Positions 1 through 6,669 of a stretch of DNA of 14,350 bases are shown piece by piece; the first letter of the stretch is position 1, and each line of letters begins with the position of its first letter. The notes beneath the pieces are model-generated. The model was not told where the DNA came from and made no database searches. It was given only the letters and a program-made list of their open reading frames with translations. A program made the translations under genes and the position numbers. Source of the DNA: Bordetella parapertussis (GTDB taxonomy: Bacteria; Cyanobacteriota; Cyanobacteriia; PCC-6307; Cyanobiaceae); assembly GCA_943324725.2 (NCBI GenBank), contig CALPMR020000042.1, positions 1-14,350 on the forward strand. The letters are read 5' to 3'.

Positions 1-1115
1 CTCAGGCTGCCGAGCCCCTCGGCGAAGGTGACACGATCCAGCTGGTCGCGGCGATCAATACTGGCGACGCGCCGATCGGCGGCGATGAAGAACTCGGCAT
101 CGGCCAGCCTGGCCCGCAGCACCCGTTCATTGCCCCGCCGGATCGTGGCCGCCGCCGCCGGCAATCCATTGCCGATGCAGAAGAACCGCGGCAGCAGGCT
201 GCTGTGGGCCTCGAGGGCCAAAGGATCGCTGCCGGTGGCTGGCCGGAGCAGCGGCACGTAGCGCTGGTGCGAGCGCATCACGGTGCTGAGTACCTCCGGC
301 GGCAACTGCAGGAAGCGCTCCTCGATCGTGCCTTCGATCAATTGTGGCGATTCGACAAGATCAATCAGTTCTGCAAACAGTGGCTCCGGGAGATCGATCC
401 TGGCCTCCAGCTCGGCAGCGCGCATCTCCAGCTGCTCGCGAATCCAACGGCCCCGCGCCTCGCGATCCACCTGGACATCAGCTGCAGCCAGCTGGCTCCC
501 ATAGCTGGCCGCATCGGTGATGGTGAGCGATTCGGCCCGCAGGCGATGGCCGCGACTGAGCCGCCCACTGCGCAGGGGCGGATCACATTCCGGCAGTTCC
601 ACCGGCACCAGCTCACCGTCGAGCAGGGCCACAAGCCAGCGAATCGGACGGCTGAAACGGGCTTCGCCTTCGCCCCAGCGCATGAAGCGACGGCCCTGCA
701 GGCCGGCGATCCAGTGGGGCACCAGCTCGGCCAGCACGGCGATCGTGGCGCGTCCCGGTTCGAGGGTGCAGGCGTACACAAACGGCCCCTTTTCGGTGTC
801 GCGCACCTCCAGCTGGCTGGCCTCGACGCCACAGCGCCTGGCGAAACCGATGGCGGCCGGCGTCGGCTGGCCGTCCTTGAAAGCCTGCTGGGCTGGGGGA
901 CCCTTGCGATCCTCAGCCAGATCCCGCTGTTGTAGCTCCAGACCCGCCACGCTCACCACCAGGCGCCGGGGGGTGCTGGTGAGCCACAACGCTGTGCAGT
1001 CGAGCCGGCTGGCCTCGAGAGCTGCCGTCACGGCCTGCTTGAGCTGGGGCAGAGCCAGGCGGGCAAAATCGGCCGGCAGCTCCTCGGTGCCGATTTCCAG
1101 CAGGAACGTGGCCAT
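1..1115 (-). CDS. glyS: Glycine--tRNA ligase beta subunit (N-terminal half, cut by window edge)
   Basis: This is the beta subunit of the bacterial alpha2beta2 glycyl-tRNA synthetase, which charges tRNA-Gly with glycine in the cytoplasm; the catalytic alpha subunit (glyQ) is not in the window. I translated the minus strand from the ATG at 1115-1113 and found an unbroken frame of 371 codons running off the left edge. The start MATFLLEIGTEELPADF is the classic GlyS N-terminus. Further family segments are FSRPIRWLVALLDGE (about residues 154-168), SGRLSRGHRL (about 180-190), SHQRYVPL (about 280) and, near the edge, LADAEFF followed by VTFAEGLGSL. The family is usually about 700-720 residues, so roughly half is present. 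It is transcribed divergently from sir, with 132 bases between the chosen starts. Its spacer shows no convincing Shine-Dalgarno. The identification is secure. Confidence 0.95.
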   Translation of the reverse strand, partial: MATFLLEIGTEELPADFARLALPQLKQAVTAALEASRLDCTALWLTSTPRRLVVSVAGLELQQRDLAEDRKGPPAQQAFKDGQPTPAAIGFARRCGVEASQLEVRDTEKGPFVYACTLEPGRATIAVLAELVPHWIAGLQGRRFMRWGEGEARFSRPIRWLVALLDGELVPVELPECDPPLRSGRLSRGHRLRAESLTITDAASYGSQLAAADVQVDREARGRWIREQLEMRAAELEARIDLPEPLFAELIDLVESPQLIEGTIEERFLQLPPEVLSTVMRSHQRYVPLLRPATGSDPLALEAHSSLLPRFFCIGNGLPAAAATIRRGNERVLRARLADAEFFIAADRRVASIDRRDQLDRVTFAEGLGSL

Positions 1116-1217
1116 GGATCTGGGCAGGAACAGCGCGACTGTATGAAACGGCCGCCATCCGCTGGAATCCCGCAGCTACTCCGTCAGTTCGATGCGGCCC
1201 TGGAGTCATTCGCTAGT

Positions 1218-1234
1218 TTCGGATCGATTCCGAA
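1218..1234. promoter_or_regulatory. Inverted repeat in the glyS/sir divergent spacer
   Basis: The sequence TTCGGA-TCGAT-TCCGAA is a perfect 6-bp inverted repeat with a 5-bp spacer. It ends 13 bases before the ATG chosen for sir. The spacer 1116-1247 must hold the promoters of both glyS and sir, so the repeat could be a repressor or activator site, or a small hairpin in the sir leader overlapping the ribosome-binding region. It does not match the NtcA consensus (GTA-N8-TAC). I could not place convincing -35/-10 pairs in this spacer. The symmetry is seen directly; the function is inferred. Confidence 0.3.
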
Positions 1235-1247
1235 TGCCGCCGAAACG

Positions 1248-3002
1248 ATGCCCCCGACGCCGGTAGCCGATAACCCGTCCACCGGATCGGCGCCGACCAA
1301 GTTCGAGGCCCTGAAAGCCGCCAGTGGTCACCTGAAGGAACCTCTGCTCAGCGAACTCGACAACGAGAACCACAACTTCTCGGAACCGGCTGTCCAGATC
1401 CTCAAGTTCCATGGCAGTTATCAACAGGACAACCGCGACAACCGCCGCAAGGGATGCGAGAAGGATTGGCAGATGATGTTGCGGCTGCGCAGCCCCGGCG
1501 GCCGCATCCCCCCCGCCCTCTATCTCGCCCTCGACGACCTCGCCGAGCGCCTCGGCAGCGGCAGCCTCAGGGTCACCACCCGGCAGGCCTTCCAGATGCA
1601 TGGCATCGCCAAGGCCGATCTGCGCGAGGTGATCGGCACGATCGTCCGCTCGCTGGGTTCGACGCTTTCGGCCTGCGGTGACATCAATCGCAATGTGATG
1701 GCCCCGGCGACCCCGCTCCAGAGCGGTGGTTACCCCGCTGCCCGGCAGCTGGCCGATGACATCGCCGACCTGCTGACGCCCCAGGCGGCGGAGGGGTCCT
1801 ATCTCGATCTCTGGGTCGATGGTGACCTCAGCTACCGCATCAAACCCCGTGCCGCCGTGCGCAAGGTGAAGGCACGCCAGGCCGAAGGGCAGATCTTCAG
1901 TGGCGATACCGCCGAACCCCTTTACGGCGCCACCTACCTGCCGCGCAAGTTCAAGATCGCCGTCACCGTTCCGGGCGACAACTCGGTGGATCTGCTCACC
2001 CAGGACATCGGCCTGGTGCTGTTCAGCGACGCCTCCGGCCGCCCCCTGGGCTGCAATGTCTATGTGGGCGGTGGCATGGGCCGCACCCACAACAAGGACG
2101 AGACCTTTGCCCGAACCGCCGATCCGCTCGGCTGGGTGGCGATCGATCACGTGCTCGATCTGGTGCAGGCGATCGCCGCTCTGCAGCGGGACCATGGCGA
2201 CCGGCAGCAGCGGCGCCATGCCCGGATGAAATATCTGATTCAGGACCGGGGCGTGGTCTGGTTCCGGCAGGAGCTGGAGCGTTACTTCTCCCATCCGATC
2301 AGGCGGATGCGGCAGGAGCCCAAGGCCAGACTGCTCGATTACCTTGGCTGGAACCGCCAGGGCGATGGTCTCTGGTTCGTCGGCCTGCCCCTGAGCTGCG
2401 GCCGCCTTGAGGGCGAAACCAAGGCCGGGCTGCGACAGCTGGTGGCCACCTACCAGCTGGAGGTCCGCCTCACCCCGAACCAGGACCTGCTGCTCTGCAA
2501 CATCGGCAGCAACCAGCGACAGGGCATCCGTGAGGCCCTGGATCGGCTCGGTTTCCAGGCACCCGAGGCGCCGGCGCCCCTGGCGCGCCATGCGATCGCC
2601 TGCCCGGCCCTGCCCACCTGCGGCCTGGCGATCACCGAATCGGAGCGCATCCTGCCCCAGGTGCTGGAGCGGATGGAGGTGCTGCTGGCGTCGTTGCAGA
2701 TCGAGAAGCCGATCCTGATCCGCATGACCGGTTGCCCCAATGGCTGCGCCCGTCCCTACATGGCCGAGATCGGCCTGGTGGGCAGCGCCGTCGAGAGCTA
2801 CCAGCTCTGGCTGGGCGGCACCCCTGGACTGACCCAGCTGGCCCGGCCCTTCCTCGAGAAGCTGCCCCTGGTTGAGCTGGAGAGCACGCTGACGCCGCTG
2901 CTGAGCAGCTGGAAGCAGGAAGCGGGGCCCCGCACCAGCCTGGGCGACTGGATCAACAAAGTGGGGGATGATCGGGTCAAGGAGCTGTTGGCCTGCCCAT
3001 GA
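1248..3002 (+). CDS. sir: Ferredoxin-dependent sulfite reductase
   Basis: This enzyme reduces sulfite to sulfide by six electrons taken from reduced ferredoxin, the last step before cysteine synthesis in assimilatory sulfate reduction; it is soluble and cytoplasmic. The protein is 584 residues from the chosen start. Hallmarks are LKFHGSYQQDNRDNR near residue 50, the siroheme/sulfite region TTRQAFQMHG, and the ligands of the [4Fe-4S]-siroheme centre: a CX5C pair at residues 452/458 (CPALPTC) and a CX3C pair at 496/500 (CPNGC). The frame stays open upstream to an ATG at 1143, but that would leave 27 bases to glyS and add 35 residues that do not look like the family. The start at 1248 gives the short N-terminus followed by the conserved 'KFEALKAASGHLKEPL' segment. 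Ferredoxin rather than NADPH use follows from the one-subunit cyanobacterial/plant type. The stop overlaps the next ORF (ATGA). Confidence 0.95.
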   Translation: MPPTPVADNPSTGSAPTKFEALKAASGHLKEPLLSELDNENHNFSEPAVQILKFHGSYQQDNRDNRRKGCEKDWQMMLRLRSPGGRIPPALYLALDDLAERLGSGSLRVTTRQAFQMHGIAKADLREVIGTIVRSLGSTLSACGDINRNVMAPATPLQSGGYPAARQLADDIADLLTPQAAEGSYLDLWVDGDLSYRIKPRAAVRKVKARQAEGQIFSGDTAEPLYGATYLPRKFKIAVTVPGDNSVDLLTQDIGLVLFSDASGRPLGCNVYVGGGMGRTHNKDETFARTADPLGWVAIDHVLDLVQAIAALQRDHGDRQQRRHARMKYLIQDRGVVWFRQELERYFSHPIRRMRQEPKARLLDYLGWNRQGDGLWFVGLPLSCGRLEGETKAGLRQLVATYQLEVRLTPNQDLLLCNIGSNQRQGIREALDRLGFQAPEAPAPLARHAIACPALPTCGLAITESERILPQVLERMEVLLASLQIEKPILIRMTGCPNGCARPYMAEIGLVGSAVESYQLWLGGTPGLTQLARPFLEKLPLVELESTLTPLLSSWKQEAGPRTSLGDWINKVGDDRVKELLACP

Positions 3003-3400
3003 GCTGCACCGCGCGACGCCGACTGCCGCTGGAGCGGGCCCTGGCCGGCATGGGCTCGGTGCTTGGGGCAGGGGCAGCCAACCTGACCCTGCAGGCGCCC
3101 GCGCCCGCGGCCACCATGGTGCCGCCGCCGCCACCGCGGCAGGTGCTCTACGACCCGGATCCGGCTGTCTGCAAACCCGTATCCCTGCAGAGCAGCTTCC
3201 AGCAACAGCTGCTGCCCTGGGTTGACCAACCCGCCGCCGTGCAGGCCCGCTTGCGCCAGGTGCAGCTGGAGATGCTTCACGCCACCCTGCAGCGCTGCGT
3301 CAACAAGGGGCTGCTGAGCCCTCAAGCGGCCAGCAGTCTCGAAAAGAGCCTGGGGCAGGGCGGCCCTGCACCGATTCAGCCCTCAGGCGCCCGGCCATAA
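2999..3400 (+). CDS. Small hypothetical protein, possibly exported, coupled to sir
   Basis: I do not recognise a family. The 133-residue ORF starts at the ATG in ATGA, where the last A-T-G-A overlaps the sir stop, so translation is probably coupled to sir. The N-terminus has basic residues (RRR at 6-8), then a weakly hydrophobic Ala/Gly/Leu stretch (about 14-39) ending in APAAT, followed by a proline run (PPPPP at 42-46). This resembles an imperfect Sec signal or a disordered leader. Residues 62-120 (from LQSSFQQQLLPWVD to SLEKSLGQ) look like an amphipathic helical domain with a sensible composition. There are three cysteines (3, 58, 100). Its last 25 bases overlap the end of the convergent dipeptidase gene. 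A long antisense frame covers only its first third. I believe it is a real gene, but coding status rests on position and composition only. Confidence 0.6.
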   Translation: MSCTARRRLPLERALAGMGSVLGAGAANLTLQAPAPAATMVPPPPPRQVLYDPDPAVCKPVSLQSSFQQQLLPWVDQPAAVQARLRQVQLEMLHATLQRCVNKGLLSPQAASSLEKSLGQGGPAPIQPSGARP

Positions 3401-4080
3401 ATCGCCCTGGCGCTGCCGCTCCGCCAGGCCCAGAGCTGATCGCCATGGCTGAAATGCCACCATTCGTTCGGGTGCTGGGTAAATCCGGCTCGCTCCATCA
3501 CCTGGCGCAACAGCTGGCGGCGTCCATGCCAGAGGCCCGCCTCGCCGCCCGGATCAAGGCGTGCGGCGGCGGCGTGATGGTCAGGTTCGGAGATCGAGCC
3601 GATCGCATCGATGTCTCCCCCCATGGCCAGCAAGTGCCCGCTGACCTCGGCCAGGGTGAGATCAACGGCGGCGCCGGTGCTGTGGGGAGGTGGGGTGGCC
3701 GGATCGGCACTGGGAGGAGCCCAGAAGCGGCCCACTTCCGCCACCACCTCGGTTCGCAGGGGGCTGGGCTGATCGGCATCGATGCCGCGCTTGCGGCATT
3801 CACTGGCAATGGCGTGATCCACCATGTATTGCTGCACCGCCAGCGGCCGCCAGGCATCGAAAATCGCCAGCCGCCATTGCGGCCGCTCTCGGTGCAGCAG
3901 CGCTTCGGCCCTGAGCAGACGCTCGACCACCCCCCGGCGCAGCCGAAAGGGAGATCCGAGCTGGCCATAGGGAGCGCCGAGGGCCTGATAGGGATGGGGT
4001 TCGAGGCGCCACAGCGGCGCTGGCAGCTCCGTCAGCGGCTCGCCGTTGTCATCGATGGCGATCGGGCTCCAGGGGCGCAT
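3376..4080 (-). CDS. VanX/DdpX-type D-alanyl-D-alanine dipeptidase (peptidase family M15D)
   Basis: This zinc dipeptidase is predicted to hydrolyse D-Ala-D-Ala, and in non-resistant bacteria is thought to recycle cell-wall-derived dipeptide. The 234-residue protein carries the family signatures: DAWRP at 75-79 (its Arg corresponds to the substrate-stabilising Arg of VanX), HSTGAAVD at 133-140 giving zinc ligands His133 and Asp140 seven residues apart, and EWWH at 206-209 giving catalytic Glu206 and zinc ligand His209. These spacings match VanX. I see no signal peptide, so it is probably cytoplasmic. Its ATG lies 3 bases after the recG stop, so it should be the last gene of the rpsB-recG cluster. 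There is no vanA or vanH in the window and no reason to infer vancomycin resistance. The 3' end overlaps the convergent small ORF by 25 bases. Confidence 0.88.
   Translation of the reverse strand: MRPWSPIAIDDNGEPLTELPAPLWRLEPHPYQALGAPYGQLGSPFRLRRGVVERLLRAEALLHRERPQWRLAIFDAWRPLAVQQYMVDHAIASECRKRGIDADQPSPLRTEVVAEVGRFWAPPSADPATPPPHSTGAAVDLTLAEVSGHLLAMGGDIDAIGSISEPDHHAAAARLDPGGEAGLWHGRRQLLRQVMERAGFTQHPNEWWHFSHGDQLWAWRSGSARAIYGRAPEG
3406..3428 (+). terminator. GC-rich hairpin just after the sir-linked ORF
   Basis: CCTGGCG and CGCCAGG form a perfect 7-bp stem with a 9-base loop, starting 6 bases after the stop of the 133-residue ORF. There is no following T-tract, so it is not a canonical intrinsic terminator; it may still protect or end the sir transcript. 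It lies inside the coding region of the convergent dipeptidase, so its sequence is also constrained by that gene. A second hairpin, GCAGGG-CGG-CCCTGC at 3355-3369, lies just inside the ORF end and read on the minus strand is followed nine bases later by TTTT. Confidence 0.25.
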
Positions 4081-4083
4081 GCT

Positions 4084-6669
4084 TCAGTTCAGGCGGGCGG
4101 CATCGACCAGGCGGCGGCGCTGAGCCTCCAGGGCCTGGGCCAGCAGGGGATGGCGGTTCAGCTCCGGATCATCCTCCAGCAGCTTGCGCGCCACATCGCG
4201 GGCCAGCTCCAGCATGTCGCCATCGTCACTGAGACTGGCCAGGGCCAGATCCGGCAGGCCCGACTGGCGGGTGCCCAGCACCTGGCCCGGCCCCCGCAGG
4301 CGCAGATCCATTTCGGCGATCTCGAAGCCGTCATTGCTGCGCACCAGCACCTCCAGCCGCTGCCGGGCCATGGCATTGCGGCCGTCGTTGATCAGCAGGC
4401 AGTGGGAGGCCGCCGCCCCGCGGCCGACCCGGCCACGCAGCTGGTGCAGCTGGGCCAGACCGAAGCGGTCGGCGTGGTCGATCACCATGACGCTGGCCGC
4501 CGGCACGTCCACGCCCACCTCCACCACGGTGGTGGAGACGAGCACCTGGCAGGCGCCATCGGCAAAGGCGGCAATGGCGCGCTGCTTGTCCTCGCTGTTG
4601 AGCCGCCCGTGCAGCAGACCCACCTGCAGGTCGGGGAACACCGCCTCGGCCAGATGCTGATGCACCTCCACCGCCGAGCGCAGATCCAGCTTCTCCGATT
4701 CCTCCACCAGCGGCAGCACCACATAGGCGCGCTGCCCCAGGGCCACCTGCTCCCGAATCAGCGCCCAGGCCTGATCCCGATCGCCGCCGCGCAGCAAGCT
4801 GGTGCGGATCGGCGTGCGCCCGGGCGGCAGTTCGTCGATCTGGCTGACGTCGAGATCACCGTGCACCGCCAGGGCCAGGGTGCGGGGAATCGGTGTGGCG
4901 GTCATCGTCAGCAGATGGGGCTGGAGCCCCTTGGCCAGCAGGCGGTTGCGCTGGCGCACCCCGAAGCGATGCTGCTCATCGACCACCACCAGGCCGAGCC
5001 GGTCGAACTGGACCGGATCCTCCAGCAGCGCATGGGTACCCACCAACAGCTGCAGCTGGCCATTGGCGAGATCCTGCAGCATCTGGCGCCGGCGGCGGGT
5101 CGGGGTTGAACCCGTCAGCAGCTCGACCGTGACCTGCAACGGATTGAGCCACTCCACCAATTTGCGGTAGTGCTGTTCGGCCAGCACTTCGGTGGGCGCC
5201 ATCAGGGCGCCCTGGCAGCCGGCTTCGATCGCGGCGAGCAGCGAGGCGAGTGCCACCACGGTTTTGCCGCTGCCCACATCTCCCTGCACCAGGCGCGCCA
5301 TCGGCTGGGGCCTGGCCATGTCAACGCGGATCTCCGCCAGCACCCGCTGCTGGGCTCCGGTGAGTCTGAACGGCAGCAACTCCAGGAAGCGGGCCACCAG
5401 ATCCACCTGCCCCGGCAGCAGCTGCAGTGGTGGCGCCTGGCGGCGGCGCAGGCGCTCCCGCCGCTGGCCCAGGGCCAGCTGCAGCAGCAGGAATTCATCG
5501 AAGACCAGCCGCTGGCGACTGGCCTGCAGTTGGTCGCGGTCCCGCGGTTGATGAATCTGCTGGAGGGCGGTGAAGCGGCAGGAGAAGGCCAGTTCCTGCC
5601 GCAACGCCACAGGCAACGGATCCGGCCAATGGCTGACCAGGGGCAACAAATTGGCGATGGCCCGCCGCAGCCGATCGGCGCTGAGCCCTTCGGTCAGCGC
5701 ATAGACGGGCACCAGCCGGCCGATCTGCTCGGAGCGCACTTCGGCGCCGGGGGAATCGAGCACCTCGATCAGCGGATCGTTGAAACTGGGGCCATAGGGG
5801 GACTCCCGCACCAGACCACTGACGGCGACCGTGGCCCCCGGCGGGTACAAGCGCTGTTGGGCCTTGAGCCAGCCGGGGCTGGAGAAGCGCTTACCGGCAA
5901 AAAAGCGCGACACCCGCAGGCGACCGGTGACGTCCTGGAGCTGCAGCTCCAGGATCGCCAGGTTGGGGTTGCGGGGACTGGCGAAGGCGTGACTGCTGCG
6001 CACGGTCGCCACGATCGTGGCGCTGCGGCCGCTCTCCAGGCCGGCGATGCGCACCAGGTGGGCGTAATCGAGATAGTCGCGGGGGTAGTGGTGTAACAGA
6101 TCGCTGACCACCAGCAGCCCCAGCCCCGCCAGCAGGGAGGCGAGCTTGGGGCCGATGCCAGGGATCTCCACCAGGGCATGATCCGGCTCCAGCTGCCGCC
6201 CGCCGCCGAGGCTGGGGCCAGGGGCAGGCCCCACCCTCAAGCGCGGCGGTGCCACCGGCAGCTCCGGCAGCTGGCTGCGGCGCAGCTCATGCAGCTTCTG
6301 CCGCAGCTGGGCCACCAGCTGGCGGCGCCGGCCCTCTCCCTGCTCGCCGTAGGCTCGAAAGCCACTCAGCAGGGGAGCCAGGGCCTGCTGCTGGGCGTTC
6401 TGAAGGGCGCAGCTGGGTTGACTGAGGCTCTGCACCACGAAGGTGCTGTAGGTGAACTGCCGTCCCTTGACATCGATGAAACCACGATCGGCCTCGAGCT
6501 GACAGGCCTGTTGCAGGGCCCCGTACCAGCGCTCGAAGTCGACTGGAGGGGCCGTGGCCGAGCTGACCGCAGCAGCCTGCTGCGGCGACGAGGAGCCCTC
6601 TGGCTGAGGCTCGACCGGGGCCTGATTCAGGCCTGGGGCGGGCGGCTGTTGCGAATGTCCTGCAGCCAC
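4084..6669 (-). CDS. recG: ATP-dependent DNA helicase RecG
   Basis: RecG is a superfamily 2 branch-migration helicase that remodels stalled replication forks and Holliday junctions. The 861-residue protein has a cyanobacterial N-terminal extension (about 1-160, with the conserved-looking FERWYGALQQA near 45), a helix-hairpin-helix-like PGIGPKLASLL at 170-180, an OB-fold wedge domain (about 205-310), Walker A GDVGSGKT at 463-470, a DEQH box at 564-567, the MTATPIPRT motif at 589-597, and motif VI QLRGRVGRG at 743-751. All motifs are intact. It is longer than the E. coli enzyme (693) because of the extension. The start is a GTG at 6669, 43 bases inside the end of the upstream unknown gene; no ATG, GTG or TTG follows in frame before conserved sequence, and a GAGGCGG stretch lies about 8-14 bases upstream. 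Overlap with the upstream gene and the 3-base gap to the dipeptidase suggest cotranscription. Confidence 0.96.
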   Translation of the reverse strand: MAAGHSQQPPAPGLNQAPVEPQPEGSSSPQQAAAVSSATAPPVDFERWYGALQQACQLEADRGFIDVKGRQFTYSTFVVQSLSQPSCALQNAQQQALAPLLSGFRAYGEQGEGRRRQLVAQLRQKLHELRRSQLPELPVAPPRLRVGPAPGPSLGGGRQLEPDHALVEIPGIGPKLASLLAGLGLLVVSDLLHHYPRDYLDYAHLVRIAGLESGRSATIVATVRSSHAFASPRNPNLAILELQLQDVTGRLRVSRFFAGKRFSSPGWLKAQQRLYPPGATVAVSGLVRESPYGPSFNDPLIEVLDSPGAEVRSEQIGRLVPVYALTEGLSADRLRRAIANLLPLVSHWPDPLPVALRQELAFSCRFTALQQIHQPRDRDQLQASRQRLVFDEFLLLQLALGQRRERLRRRQAPPLQLLPGQVDLVARFLELLPFRLTGAQQRVLAEIRVDMARPQPMARLVQGDVGSGKTVVALASLLAAIEAGCQGALMAPTEVLAEQHYRKLVEWLNPLQVTVELLTGSTPTRRRRQMLQDLANGQLQLLVGTHALLEDPVQFDRLGLVVVDEQHRFGVRQRNRLLAKGLQPHLLTMTATPIPRTLALAVHGDLDVSQIDELPPGRTPIRTSLLRGGDRDQAWALIREQVALGQRAYVVLPLVEESEKLDLRSAVEVHQHLAEAVFPDLQVGLLHGRLNSEDKQRAIAAFADGACQVLVSTTVVEVGVDVPAASVMVIDHADRFGLAQLHQLRGRVGRGAAASHCLLINDGRNAMARQRLEVLVRSNDGFEIAEMDLRLRGPGQVLGTRQSGLPDLALASLSDDGDMLELARDVARKLLEDDPELNRHPLLAQALEAQRRRLVDAARLN

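Noticed and set aside
1143..1247. Earlier ATG start for sir at 1143
   Set aside because: It adds 35 residues that do not resemble the family N-terminus and leaves only 27 bases for two divergent promoters. It is not excluded.
2169..2599. Two copies of the HIP1 octamer GCGATCGC (2169-2176 and 2592-2599)
   Set aside because: HIP1 is abundant in many cyanobacteria, but two copies in 14 kb of GC-rich DNA is too close to chance to use as evidence.
1206..3134. A 642-codon open frame antisense to sir
   Set aside because: It mirrors a verified sulfite reductase with both Fe-S cysteine pairs. Its translation is low-complexity (Gln, Gly, Ala, His) with no motif, typical of antisense frames in GC-rich DNA.
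3355..3369. GCAGGG-CGG-CCCTGC hairpin as an intrinsic terminator of the dipeptidase transcript
   Set aside because: The stem is good, but the TTTT on the minus strand comes nine bases after it rather than directly, so it is mentioned only as a possibility.
3376..4080. Vancomycin resistance gene
   Set aside because: The protein is VanX-like, but there is no VanA/VanH ligase-dehydrogenase pair; VanX/DdpX homologues are common as housekeeping dipeptidases.
3445..5109. A 554-codon open frame on the plus strand across the dipeptidase and recG
   Set aside because: It is antisense to two genes with full motif sets and rich in Gln, His and Gly repeats without a fold signature.
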